The position numbers and the translations under genes are program-made. Below, one piece after another: positions 1 through 10,968 of a stretch of DNA of 64,000 nucleotides; the first letter of the stretch is position 1; each line of letters opens with the position of its first letter. This DNA comes from Ailurus styani (lineage: Eukaryota; Chordata; Mammalia; Carnivora; Ailuridae): contig LNAC01000769.1 in NCBI GenBank assembly GCA_002007465.1, forward strand, positions 238,770 to 302,769, in the 5' to 3' direction. A model generated the notes under the pieces. The model made no database searches and was not told the DNA's origin. It saw only the letters and a list, made by a program, of their open reading frames with translations.

Positions 1-297
1 TTAATCTCCCTCACCTGTTTCACCTGTCCCCACTACCCACCTCCCTTCTGGTAACCATCAGTGTGTTCTCTACGGTTAAGAGTGTGTTTCTTGGTTTCTC
101 TCTCTTTTTCCCTTTGTTTATTTGTCTTATTAAATTCCACATATGAGCGAAATCATATGGTGTTTGTTTTTCTCCAACTGACTTATTTCACTTAGCGTTA
201 TAATCTCTGGCTCCATCCATGTCATTGCAAATGGCAAGATTTCATTCTTTTTTGAGTTGAGTAATATTCCATTGTGTATATATATACATGCCACCTC

Positions 298-485
298 TTT
301 TTTTTAAAATTGATTAATTTATTTGAGAGAGAGAATGAGAGTGATAGCACAGGCAAGGAGAGGGAGAGGGAGAAACAGACTTCCTGCTGAGCAGGGAGCC
401 CGACATGGGGCCCAATCCCTGGACCCCGGGATCATGACCTGAATGGAAGGCAGATGCTTTACTGATTGAGCCACCCAGGTGCCCC
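298..485 (-). mobile_element. Can-SINE (carnivore tRNA-derived SINE), antisense
   Basis: An A/T-rich tail appears as a T run at the left, followed by a purine-rich GA middle and the reverse complement of the SINE head, 'gccacccaggtgcccc'. It is inserted in an L1, and the flanks 'gccacctctt' and 'accacatctt' look like an imperfect target-site duplication. Elements of this family are transcribed by RNA polymerase III from internal A and B boxes. This copy is a diverged relic. Confidence 0.9.
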
Positions 486-640
486 CACACCACATCTTCT
501 TTATCCGTTCATCAGTCGATGGACGCTTGGGTACTTCCATCATTTGGCTCTCGTAAATAATGTTGCAATAAACACAGGCGCATGTATCCTTTTGAATTAG
601 TGTTTCTATATTCTTTGGGTAAATGTCCAGAAGTGGCATT

Positions 641-670
641 ATGCGATCGTATGGTATGCGATCGTATGGT
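641..670. repeat. 15-bp tandem duplication inside the L1
   Basis: Two perfect copies of 'atgcgatcgtatggt' lie head to tail. L1 relatives carry one copy of the corresponding 'gatcatatggtaattcta' block, so this is a local duplication within the dead element. Confidence 0.85.
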
Positions 671-775
671 AATTCTAGTTTTTGCCTTCTTGAGGAACCC
701 CCCACAGTGGCCATACCAGTTCGCATTCCCACTAACAGTGCACAAGAAAGCCCATTAATTTATTTTCCACATCCC

Positions 776-1879
776 CACGGTATTTGCTGCGGTACTTACC
801 AGGGTGTCCCCTAGGTTGTGTGGGATCCCAGGCAAATATTCCTTGGTGGCCCCTGTCCATATTACCCATGTGGTTGAAAATGTGTTATAAAATGTATGGG
901 CTCATTGAGGTGTACTGATTTATCAATGAAGATTTAGAATAATGAGTAGAAAAGAGGTACTTACGGACGTATTTATTTCCCAGTCAGCATACCGAATGGT
1001 TCTTCCCTCCCCATCTCTCCCTGATCGTCTTCAGTGCCAAAGGCACCGGTCCCTGAAAATTCCCGGTCTCCCGCCCTGTTACTCATAACGGCATGGCTCT
1101 TCAGAAGTGATGCGTGTTGAAACAGTACAGCCATCCTGCCTCCGCTGTTCCCCAGTCCACGGACTGCGGGCTGGCTCACTCTTCCTCAGGATGCTGTGTC
1201 ATTGATGACACCGTCCACGCACACGGTCTTCCAGGGACCCTCTCACAAAGGTGGTCATTGTGTTTTGTCGGTGATGACCGCAGATACAAACCTTACCCAG
1301 AGGATGCAGTAAAACTTGAATGGTCACTTGCTTCTGGCCACATTAAATGTACGAATCTTCTAGCATGCGGATAGAGTAGCACGTCTTCCAACCATGTCCT
1401 AAGCTCTTCAGACACTCATCACTGCATTTCTAGGCTGGGATCTCTCTGTGTCCGTTATACCCAGGGCGGGGGTGAGAAGAGCGGCCCATTGGTCCAGAGG
1501 GTCCATCCCCCATCCTGCGGGGCTTACACGGACACAGGAAAGTAGAGCTATCGAGGATTCCCCTCTATTTACCGTCACTTCCGTAAAAATGTCATTCTCA
1601 AGTGTTGCAGATCTCCTCCTTGATTTACCCCAGAGACAGCCCAGTAGTTTCTCAGAGAACTGAGAACCTTGACAAATCCTCAATTGTCCAAGCACCTAAT
1701 AGTTTGTAAAAATAGCATCCGTATGTCCCAGCCGTGGTGCGTGTGTGCGTATGTGAATTACTGTAAGTGCTGGGCTCTTCTCGTGATTTTCTGCACCCAT
1801 TTGTGAAGCATATCTTGCTGTTGATTTTATTTTTCCTTTGTGAAAAAATACTGATAAAAGACTTACACATTTTAAAAAG
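776..1879. other. Unique sequence, no gene recognised
   Basis: There is no recognisable exon, RNA gene or repeat. Open frames on both strands are short, overlapping and without similarity I can name. Base composition is mixed. Confidence 0.5.
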
Positions 1880-2000
1880 GTGTTGATGGTGGGGGAAGCT
1901 GTGCATGTACGGGTCTATGGGAACACTCCGTACTTTCTGCTCAATTTTGCTGTGAACCCAAAAGTGCTCCAAAAAACTTATTTAACAGGAAAAAAAAAAT
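1880..2000 (+). mobile_element. Old L1 3' end fragment, sense
   Basis: The stretch 'gggggaagctgtgcatgta' followed by 'tactttctgctcaattttgc', 'gtgaaccca' and an A-rich end matches the 3' terminus of old mammalian L1 (L1M type). It ends in an A run near 1990-2000, as expected for the element tail. Only the last 120 or so bases are present. Confidence 0.7.
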
Positions 2001-3071
2001 AACAAAGAAAAGAGACCAACCCAGAAGAGTCCTATGTCACCACACTGATTGGAGATGGGAGGGGACATTGAGAAAGCTCTGTGGTGTTATGGGGCAGCAG
2101 TCTGGAGGGCTCTAGGAGGAGATGGGGTAGGCGGCCCTTCGGACAGCCTGACTTGTCATGGGGCCTGCGGAGGAGTTGGTGTGGCCCTCCTCCATGCCAG
2201 GGTAAAGGGCATCTGTCTCCACCCCAGTTGCCCCGGGTGGTGCGGACTAGAGGCTGCCCTGTGGTGGGAACACAGATGGATAAGAGTCACAGCTGGTTCA
2301 AGTTCAGATAGACAACCTTAAAGTTGCTGCTTTCTTTACGACTCTATTGTACTTGCTTCTGAGACTCAGACAGGGTTCATGCGTGCATTCTGAAGGTGGG
2401 CCCTCCTCCAGTGCGCAGCTAGAGAGCAGCGTGTGGGGGGCAGGCCTGCTGCACATGATCCCGGCGTGGAGTCTTTCAAACCACAGGGTCTAAGAAAAGG
2501 ATGTGTTTGCTTGTACCCCTGTTTCACTTCACTCTTCTCCACCAGTAGTTAAAATGTCAGAAGCTGATACCATTTGGTCTATCCAGAGGTCTCCTCTTAC
2601 CCTTGGATCCTGCTTTTCTGATTGGCCTGGCCTCTATTGCTCCTCTGGCCTCATCATCAACACAGAGCTGCTCTGTACAGTTGTGCAGGTTGTGCATTGC
2701 ACAACAGTATCCATTCCCAGGGGGCACTACTCACATCACAGACATTGCAGATTTGTGTATGTTACTAAAGTTTTCCAGCAGGTGGCAGTGAATGTCTTGT
2801 TCTAACAAAGATTGGTATATTATGATTTTTTTTTCTTTTTTTGATGAAAGTCTGGAAGAAGGGGTCCCTTTGAATAATTTGCAGGAAAGTGCCATATGGG
2901 GCTAGCAATGCCTTGGACTACAACTGCCCATTGTCTCTGCTGACCAACCCTTGGAGGCACCTTCATTTTTCCTCACTTAACTTCAGAAGCAGTAATAGTT
3001 CCTTCTTCATCAATATGTTATGAGGCTGAGATTAGCATGGGATCAGCGCCTGGCACAGAGCAAACACTCCT
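2001..3071. other. Unique sequence with one CTCF-like site, no gene recognised
   Basis: I see no exon structure. A small palindrome ('gttgtgca', one base, 'tgcacaac') lies near 2690-2706 and a CTCF-like motif at 2775-2787. Short frames on the plus strand have no recognisable similarity. Confidence 0.45.
2775..2787 (+). promoter_or_regulatory. Candidate CTCF-binding core
   Basis: 'ccagcaggtggca' matches the degenerate CTCF core CCASYAGRKGGCR at every position. CTCF binds such cores as insulator or loop anchors. A match of this length does arise by chance in a mammalian genome, so occupancy is not shown. It lies in unique sequence rather than in a recognised repeat. Confidence 0.5.
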
Positions 3072-3510
3072 TGTAGTGGGCCGAATGGGGGCCCCCAAAA
3101 GATATGTCCATATTGTAACCCCAGGAACATGTGAATATGACCTTATTTGGAAAAAGGGTCTTCACAGATGTTATCAAGTTGAAGATCTTGAGATGAGATC
3201 ATCTCGGGTGATCCTGCTGAGTCCTAAATTCAGTGCCTCTGTAAGAGACAGAAGAGGGAAAAATAGACACAGAGAAGAGGGCGGTAAAAAGGCGAGGCAG
3301 AGATTGGAGTGATGGGCCAGAAGTTAGGGATCACAGGGAGCCCCAGGAAGCTGGGGTTAGTGGGGCAGGAAGGATCCTCTTCTAGGGGCGGGAGCATGGC
3401 CCTGCCAACACTTTGATTTCAGCCTTCTGGCCTCCAGAACTGGGAGAGAAGAAATTCCTGTCGCTGTAAGGCACCCAGTGCATGGTAATTAGTTCCAGCA
3501 GCCTGAGGAG
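3072..3510 (+). mobile_element. MLT1-type (ERVL-MaLR) LTR relic
   Basis: The LTR starts near 'tgtagtgggccgaatg' and contains 'gaatatgaccttatttgg', 'gggtcttcacagatgttatc', 'aagttgaagatcttgagatg' and the late block 'tctggcctccagaactg'. All are hallmarks of MLT1 LTRs as I remember the consensus. It is a solo LTR, heavily diverged, with no coding capacity. Confidence 0.8.
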
Positions 3511-3645
3511 AGGGTACACTCGATGCACGTGATCTCGTAGTTACTACTGATGTAATGTCCTCACTGTTCCGGGGGAGGGAGGTGAGCAGCCACAGTGTCG
3601 AGGGGACCAGAGGTGTTGGGATGGGTGGACAGTGCCCCCTGAGAT

Positions 3646-3745
3646 AGTCCAGGCCAGGGTGGGCAACACCTTTTGTAAAGGGCCAGGGAGGAGATGCTTG
3701 TCTCAACTACTCAGCTCTGTGGTCCATGAGCGCAGCCGAGGAGGA
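3646..3745 (+). mobile_element. hAT-type non-autonomous DNA transposon fragment
   Basis: 'ccaggccagggtgggcaaca', 'ttttgtaaagggccagg' and 'caactactcagctctg' follow the common MER-type hAT element whose opposite end is seen in reverse at 33480-33915. Only part of the element is recognisable, and weak similarity may continue to about 3850. The exact family name is not certain from memory. Confidence 0.55.
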
Positions 3746-3850
3746 CTTGTGGGCGAGGGGACAGTAGGCCCAGCTGCCCCAGGTCTGGGATGGCACCTGC
3801 CCGAGGGTGCCAGAACTTTTGTTACACTTTCTGCAGTGAGATAGATGAGC

Positions 3851-4494
3851 ACAGAACCAAAAGTGTTTAGAAACTTTAATGGCAATTTGATAGAGTAACG
3901 TTATGTCTATCGAGGCTAATCATAAAAAATTGGGGTATTTCGCATGTCTTTCTTTCCCTTTCACTTTTGTAGGAATTTATTACTGTTGATTTCATGTAAG
4001 TATCCGAGTGTGGTAGATTAGACGGAAACACCTGGATTGAGAGGCTCGGAGTGTGCAGGACACTCTCCTAGTGAGAAGGCATTGCTTACCCACAGGGTGC
4101 CTGGAAAACCGAGCAGGTCTGGGGGGCACTCAGCCCTGTGGGCAGCCCGGGAGGTGGAAAGGCCTTTCTCCACAGTGTCTCTGGCCTGGGGATGTGAAGT
4201 AGCCGGGTGTAGACTGGGCATGGAGGCCTCATCCACAGACCCTGGCCAAGGAAGTCGTATCACACCAAGGAGGGCTAGCGCTTGACTGAATCCACCATGC
4301 AGAGCAGGGCAGAGGGGTGACCCGCCCAGGCACCTTGGACAGGACGTGGGGAGGGGACTGGCTCTGTGTGGGGGAGTCTTGGGGTCCCCCCCCCAGCTGT
4401 AGTCCCCGTGTCCCAGCCCTTTCCCTGCCTGTGTGAGGCTTTGATGAGGCTCATGCTCTAACTGCCTTCCCCAAGGAGCCTTCACAGCTGCAGC
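3851..4494. other. Unique sequence, no gene recognised
   Basis: A long minus-strand open frame (4018-4563) is present but has low-complexity proline- and leucine-rich content and no recognisable domain. It is best read as a chance frame in GC-rich DNA. Confidence 0.4.
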
Positions 4495-4590
4495 TCTTGA
4501 GAGCAGGGACACGGGTGCCTCACCGTCCTTGGGGCCGGAGCACCCGCACTCTCCTTGGCTCACAGCAGGCGCTCAATAAATGTTCACAGG
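4495..4590 (+). mobile_element. L2 (ancient LINE) 3' end
   Basis: 'gagagcagggacacggg' followed by 'cagcaggcgctcaataaatg' is the typical L2 terminal block ('...GTAGGCGCTCAATAAATG' in the consensus as I recall it). An old fixed relic. Confidence 0.6.
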
Positions 4591-4785
4591 AGAAGGACCT
4601 GGAGAGCAATCCGGCAAGACAAAGACATAAAAGGCCTCCAAACTGTGAAGGAAGAAGTAATAAAACTGTCACTATTTGCAGATGACATGAGATAGAAAAC
4701 CCTACGATTCCACCGAAAAACTGTTAGAACAGATGAACAGGTTCCCTACAGTCGTAGGATATAGAATCAATATGCAGAATTAAAA
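4588..4785 (+). mobile_element. L1 ORF2 fragment, sense
   Basis: The text follows L1 reverse-transcriptase coding sequence: 'gcaagacaaagacataaaag', 'ctatttgcagatgacatga' (encoding the conserved FADD-like catalytic motif region) and 'aaaactgttagaacagatga'. It is a short internal fragment ending in an A run near 4780, probably an old 3'-rearranged copy. Confidence 0.8.
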
Positions 4786-4799
4786 AAAAAGGAATGACT

Positions 4800-6700
4800 G
4801 GACCAACCGACCTCCTTTGCAATGCTGTGTCCCTGGCCCGTGTTTAGGACAGCGGGTCCCGTGGACGGGGAGGGAGGCCGGGCTGAGAACATGGGCCCGG
4901 CCTGGGGCAGAGCTGCCCCTGCCACCGAGAGCAGGCGAGGTCCTGGAGGCACCGCGGGTCTGTCATCTGGGTCTCCCCGGGTTTGGGGCTGGAGGTGTCC
5001 TGCAGGGCAAAGCCGGGGACCCAGGGCCGGCTGGCAAGAGAGTGCGGGAGGGCCGGGGGGGCCGTCACCCAGGCAGGTGGTCCGAGCAAAGCCGGGCTGT
5101 GCGGGTGTCGTGGGAATGGGGCTGGAAGCTCAGCTCAGCTGAACGGTAGCCCCGGCCTCATGGTTTGCTGGTGAACGTGGACACTTCCAGGGGAGCGAGT
5201 GCTCAGAGAGGGGTGGGCCCGAGCACGGCTGTGCTCTATCGGGGTGAGGAAACCGGGTGGAAGAACGACCAGTACTGCTGATGGCCCCTGCCCCGGATCA
5301 GGCCCGCAGCCGCGGGGGGCCTTCTCTGCCTCCCACTCCTCCCCGTGGAGGTCCCCCCACAGTTCCTCCGGGTCTGCCGGCCTCCCTGGCCCCTGGAGAT
5401 CCTGTGGGTCTCTGCAGCTCCTGCAGCCCAGGGGAGGGTCGGGATGGGGCAGGCGGGACGGTGCCCTCCCCGCTACCGGAGCCCCAGGGACGGGGTGAAC
5501 CCTGAGACCAAGGGCCGGCCAGGACTAGGGGGCGGCTGTGGGTTTGTGGCTTCAGATAAAACCAGGGAGGGATTGCAGATCGGGGGCAGGGGGACTGGAC
5601 GCAGGTCCCACCAGACCTGGAAGACGGATCACCGTGGAACATTCAGAGAAGACAGGACACAGGGTCGGCCCAGTGTTCTCAGAACCAGCTGCTCTTCTGC
5701 GTGCAGTTTCGGCTTCTTTCTTGTTCACCTTCTCAGGGCAGCTTTAGCTCGTGGAGCGGGTCAAAAACCACGTTTCAATGGCTGGACCTAGTGGTGGCTG
5801 CGTTCTGTGCCAGGCCAGTGAAGACGTTCCTGGCTGCGGGGCAAGGCTCACCTGGTGACTCGGGGACCCCGGCTCCTTCGTCGGGGGCCGTCCAGGGCCA
5901 CGGCTACCTTTGCATCCGGACAGGGTGGGGACGGCCAAAGGGTGGAGGGGGGCTCTTACTCCCACGTGGTTGGCGAAAGTTAGGCCCCCTGCCATCAGCT
6001 TCCCTGGGCTGCAGTGGGGGTGCCCCAGGGACCCTCCAGCTTCTGGGTTTCCTGACTCCGTGCCGCAGCACAAGGGGGGCAGCGGGTGGGAGAGGCGCTT
6101 CTCCAGCAGGAGACCCGGTGTCTGCTAGAAAGGAGGGGATGATGCTTAGCTGGTGCAAATGACCCACGTCTGTCACAAGGGCCCAGGCCAGTGAGTCCCC
6201 ATGGAAGGAGGTAGATGGTACAGCCCCGCAGTCAGGGGTGGGGGGCACGACTTCCCTGGCAAGGCAGAGCCTTGGGGTTACCATGGAGGAGACTGGGGCA
6301 GGAGGCGGTTCACACCTGGGCCCTAAAGACACCAGAGACAGCTTCGTGTCCCAGGGAAGTTTGGAGAATGTTCTGGAAGGACCTGCCCGGAATGCACTGG
6401 AGAGAGCAGGGTCGTGTAGCATTAGCTCCTTGGTCCTATTGAAGACAGAGACTGCTGGCAGCCTTTACACGGCTCCTGTTCTGTCCCTCCCAGAGGGTTT
6501 CAGGAGTCGGATGGACAGTCCCCTGCAAGAAGCACTTGCTCTGCTCCCCAGGGCGCAGATGGCACAGGGGGGCTTGCCCCTGGTTTCCTGGTTGGAGTTA
6601 CCCGTCGTGAGAAAGGCCCTGCCCTGGCCATTCAGGGAGCCGGTGACCGGCTGACCCCCCGAGGCCCTTCCTTATCCCCACGGGGCCGCGCTGGGGGGTG
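4800..6700. other. GC-rich unique block without a recognisable gene
   Basis: Base composition rises sharply, with many CCC and GGG runs and long frames open on both strands at once (for example 5298-5642 minus and 5345-5791 plus). Simultaneous openness on both strands is expected from GC bias. I see no splice-flanked conserved exon. CpGs occur but are not dense enough by eye to call a CpG island. Confidence 0.4.
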
Positions 6701-7635
6701 CCCGGTCTCCGGGTGAGGGACACTGTGTGCCCTCAGCGCTTCCTGCAGCTCCTCCCAGCAGTTCTGAGTTTGTCGCTGCTCAGTCACCTGGTTACAGATG
6801 TGGAAACCAGTTCACAGAGTGATTTAAACCCCAGGCCTGAAAATATTCTGGCGAAGCAGGCGGAGGCTGTCTTTCCATCTGGTTTATGGCTCGCTTGCCA
6901 CGTGGTTTCCTCTGCCCTTGGCCTTGCTGAGATTTTATAGCCCGCACTCATTCTGGGTCAGGCAAGGCCCTCTTGGCCTCATAGGAGGGGGCACCAGCCC
7001 CGCTCTCCAAGTGTCCTGGATCCCTCTGTGCTCTCCTGGATACAACAGTCGTAAGCAAAGACTCCGGTAAATAAATAGTTCAGTTCCCACCGAAATTGCC
7101 TATGCTGGAATTTCTGCCTTAAAAAGAAACATGAATGATGACTGGGACAGAGCATTCTTTTATTTGAACCCGGATGAGTTTAACACAGATAGGAGAAACG
7201 GGAGAAAGCCCCAGCTAAGTGTATTCTCTGGGTTATAAATTCCTTTTCTCTCTAATGCCTCTGCCTTATCTGGAGATTCTCTTGGCTGCACTCTCTTCTT
7301 TCATTTCTGTCTTCTTTATTCACTGTGTTCCTTCTTTTCTCGGATTTTACTAGCTCAGCAGCTGCAGGTGAATTGAGCCAAGAATATTTGCTCTGGGTGG
7401 TGAAGAAATGCGCTTTGCCTCTGTGGTCGTGCTCCATCTGAGTACACTGGTCCCCTTATGTAACTCTGTCCTTTTCAGAATCTGCTCTGCCACAGCTTGG
7501 TTAACAAAAAGGCAGTGCGTGATGATTTCAAATGACAGGGCTCCTTGGCTTTCCTTGGCTGCCCTTGAAACTGAGCACCTTTCCCAGCTTACCCTCAATG
7601 TGTGTTCTTTGGCTGTGTCTGCAGGATACTTCAAA

Positions 7636-7668
<33 letters not shown>

Positions 7669-8009
7669 ACAAAAGAGCTGCGTGACTGGATACATTTTCA
7701 AAATAGTGAGTTCCCTTGAAATTTCGTAATGACCAAGTGGTTTTGTTGCCGGGGCCAGAAGTAATGGTGGCTCTCGCAAAATGGAAATTGTTAACTACTC
7801 ACTCACGTCGCTCTCAGAACTTGTACTTGAAAGAAGGGAATGATATGTGTGCTTCAGGGAGAGCTATGGCTTCGTATGACCCAAACCAACCCTGGACATT
7901 GTAATTGAATTTGAAAACACCTGACTGAGCCTGCGGTGTTAGCAGTGCAGAGGAGTGAATAGACGCCCGATTTGGGGAAGGTAGATAGGGTCAAGAGGAA
8001 CCTAGAGAA
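6701..8009. other. Unique sequence with a short (ATT)n microsatellite
   Basis: No gene recognised. A weak MIR-like stretch may lie at about 6760-6860 ('ggttacagatgtggaaacca'). The main visible feature is the trinucleotide repeat at 7637-7667. Confidence 0.4.
7637..7667. repeat. (ATT)n microsatellite
   Basis: About ten uninterrupted ATT units. In one frame it encodes an isoleucine run, but that frame is not a gene. Confidence 0.95.
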
Positions 8010-10500
8010 AGAGGGTGAGGAGAAAAAATAATCCTAATGGTAGAGATAAGCCCAGATTTATCAGTTGTGATGATAGAAAAATGAAATAAAATCAGGTGGA
8101 GGCAAAAATGACCCTGAAAGTTTTAAAATTAATTAAAAAAGATAATGTAGCAGTATACATCAGATAAATTGGAACTCAAGATGGAAAGTATTAAGGACAG
8201 AGATAGACATTTTGTGTTAATAAAAGTGAAAATGCACCAAGGAGCACCGTAGGCACTTACTACCACATCCTAGTGATATGTGGAGCTAAATTCCTTGAGT
8301 TATGAGGAGAAATTGACAAACCCTGAATGGACGAGATTTTAACCCCCCTCCCCATAGTGAGTGGAATGGTAGCCCTGAAGATATGTTCATGTCCCAGTCC
8401 CTGGAACATCTGAGTATTACTTTATTAGGAAAAAGTCTTTGCAGATGTAATTTGTTCGGAGTCTTGAGGTGAGATCATCCTGGATCATCAGGTGAGCCCG
8501 ACATCACAAGTGTCCTTAGAGGAGAGGAGCAGAGGGAGAGCAGACCTGCACGGAGAAGGTGACGTGGAGCCCGAGGGAGGGCTGGGAGTGATGTGGCCGC
8601 GAGGCCGGGATGAGGCTGCCACCAGAGGTGTCGCGGGATGGATCTCTCCCAGGGTCCCAGGAAGGAGTGTGGCCCTGCTGACACCTTGATTTTGGGCTTC
8701 TGGCCTCCAGAACCTTGAGAGAAGAAATTCCTGTTGGTGTGAGCCCCTACATTTGTAGTGATTTGTGATGGGAGCCCCAGGAAATAAACATAGTTCTCAA
8801 GAATGGACAGATCAAGTAAAAGAAGAACTAGTACAAATATCAGGGATTTGAAGAATTTAACTTGACATCTAGTCGAGTATACTCATTCTTTTTAAATACG
8901 TAGGAAAATGTATAAAAATTAACTACGTCCTAGGCAACAAAGAAGAACGCACAGTTTTCCAAGACTGGAGTTATCGAGTGCTATCCCTTTGGGGCAATGC
9001 AATGAAGATAGTAACCACCAACAAAAGGATAGGCAGAACATTCCTCACATACATTGGGAGATTACAAAATTTCTTCTGAGTAATTGATGTTTTAGCAAGA
9101 AAATCAAACTGGGAGTTGAAGTACCTAAAGCCAAATGACTTGTAAAAGTTCTACATATAAAGTTGGGGAGATGGAGCCAAAGGGTCCCCACAGGGAAATT
9201 TACAGCCAGAAGTACATTTATTAGAAAACAAGAAAGACTGAAAGAAATTAGCTAAGCTTTTGCCTTGAGAAACTATGAAAAGGAACAACAAAACACATCT
9301 AAAGGAAGTAGAAGGAAGGAAGGAAGAGCAGAAATCAGTGAATTAGAAGGCCAGAAAGTCCCCCAGGATTCATCAAAACCAAAAGCAATTCTTTGAAATG
9401 ATCAATGAAATTGACAAACTTTTGGCAGTTATAATCAATAAGAGAAAGTAAGCATAAATAAATATCAAAAGGAAACAGAAAAGGTCTATGGATACATTTG
9501 ACCCTTAAAAACTATTAAAGAATAGAATATTTTTATACTAATACATCAAGAAAGTAGCTGATATTGAAAACTTCTTAATATAAATGATCAAGTTTGACCC
9601 CAAAACAAGTAGAAAACTTGAATAGAGAGACTGTTGTAAAATAAATGGAAATGATGGACAAAGATTGATAAGCAAGAAGCACTAAGTCGATATAGTTCAG
9701 TAGGTGAGTGCTACAAAATAATTCAAGGAACAAGTAACCCAGATCTGGTGAAACTGTTCCAGAGTGAAGAAAAATATGAAAAATTAACCAACCCACTTTA
9801 TGAAGTTAGTAAAAACCCTATTATCGAACTCCACAAGGAGAGAAGAAGGAAAAAACCAAAGACTCATTTCACTTATGAATATCCATGCAAAAACCATAAT
9901 GAAAATATTAGCAAATTGAATCTTGCAGTTTATTAATGGACTAATACATCTCGAGCCAACAGGGTGGGTTCAGAAAAGAATAGTTACCAGTGTGGCTAAC
10001 TGTCTTAAATGAAGAAAAAAAAATCCACAATTTTCAAAATAGATGCTACCCACCCCACCTCATCCACCGTATAAACACCCAGAAAATGGATCAAAGGGAA
10101 CCCTCTGAACTGATAAAAAATATATACCCGACAACTGGAGGAGCCACCATTTTTAATGATTAAAGTCAAGACAAGATTAAAGTCAAGTCATTGCTGCTCT
10201 GTTATATATCTTAGCCAAATTTCAAGAAGCGGAAAGGAAAAAACAATGTTCGGATGTTATAATTGTTAAAATGCAACACCAGTGAATCACCTGAAAAATG
10301 ACTAGAGTCAATACAGTAGTAGGAACGTTGAATATAAGTTGAACATATAAAGATCAGTAATTTTCTTTATGTTAACAATAACTTATTAGAAATTATAGTA
10401 GGAAAAAATGATCCCATTCATGATAACAATGAAATCTGTTATGTACCTGGGAGTGGACCTGTGGCTACCACACCAGGGGCATAGCTACTGTCCTTCCTCC
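8010..10500 (+). mobile_element. Old L1 ORF2-derived relic, sense, interrupted by an MLT1 LTR
   Basis: A-rich sense L1 sequence resumes on both sides of the MLT1 at 8350-8785. Left of it: 'gaggagaaattgacaaaccc'. Right of it: the pattern 'acatctagtcgagtatac...ctacgtcctaggcaacaaag' and, near 10400, 'atgatcccattcatgataac' followed by 'tatgtacctgggagtggacc', corresponding to the late ORF2 blocks. It is riddled with stops and indels. The 10411-10500 part is duplicated in reverse at 13155-13245. Confidence 0.7.
8350..8785 (+). mobile_element. MLT1-type LTR relic inserted in an older L1
   Basis: Visible blocks are 'gagtattactttattagga', 'gtctttgcagatgtaattt', 'gtgtccttagaggagagg', 'gacaccttgattttgggctt' and 'ctggcctccagaacc'. 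L1-type A-rich sequence flanks both sides, so the LTR is younger than that L1. Solo LTR, no internal region. Confidence 0.75.
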
Positions 10501-10928
10501 TTCTTCTTTTTTTTTAATTTTATTTTTTTAAATTTACATATACTGTAGTATTTATTTCAGGGGCACAGGTCTGTTAATCTTCAGTCTTACAGAATTCACA
10601 GTGTTCACTGCAGCACATACCTTCCCCAGTGTCCGTCACCCAGGCACCCCATCTCTCCCACGCCCCTGCACTCCAGCAACCCTCAGTTTGTTTTCTGAGA
10701 TTAAGAGTCTCTTATGGTTTGTCTCTCTCTCTGGTTTCATCCCACTGCATTTTTCCCTCTCTTCCCCTGTGATCCTCTGCCTTGTTTCTCAATTCCACTT
10801 TTCAGTGAGATCATATGAAAATCGTCTTTCTCTGATTGACTTATTTCACTTAGCATAATACCCTCTAGTTCCATATCCATGTCGTTGCAATTGGCAAGAT
10901 TTCATTTTTCGTTGGCTGCATAGCATTC

Positions 10929-10937
<9 letters not shown>
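10411..10937. repeat. Left arm of a ~0.5-kb inverted duplication
   Basis: The reverse complement of this segment reappears at 12734-13245 with roughly 94-95% identity by eye. The arm holds two parts: about 90 bp of old L1 sequence ('atcccattca' to 'cttcctccttc') and about 430 bp of the antisense 3' end of a younger L1. Because flanking DNA outside the younger L1 is shared, this is a DNA-level duplication rather than two independent L1 insertions. The inner edge falls at the (GT)n run. Confidence 0.85.

Positions 10938-10968
<31 letters not shown>

Larger units (their letters stand above)
1..775 (-). mobile_element. L1 LINE 3' portion, antisense, split by a SINE
   Basis: The plus strand reads as the reverse complement of the end of L1 ORF2 and the following 3' region. 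Recognisable blocks are 'acttatttcacttagc', 'ccatgtcattgcaaatggca', 'aatattccattgtg', the 'ttctttatcc...gatgga' block and 'cagttcgcattcccac'. The copy is diverged and full of stops, so it is a dead fragment. A Can-SINE (298-485) interrupts it. The window starts inside the element, so its tail is not visible. Confidence 0.85.

Noticed and set aside
2690..2706. Palindrome 'gttgtgca-t-tgcacaac' as a regulatory operator
   Set aside because: Short inverted repeats of this size are common by chance, and no supporting context was seen.
4018..6654. Many overlapping frames over 100 codons in the GC-rich block
   Set aside because: Frames are open on both strands and in several phases at once, a product of low stop-codon frequency in GC-rich DNA.
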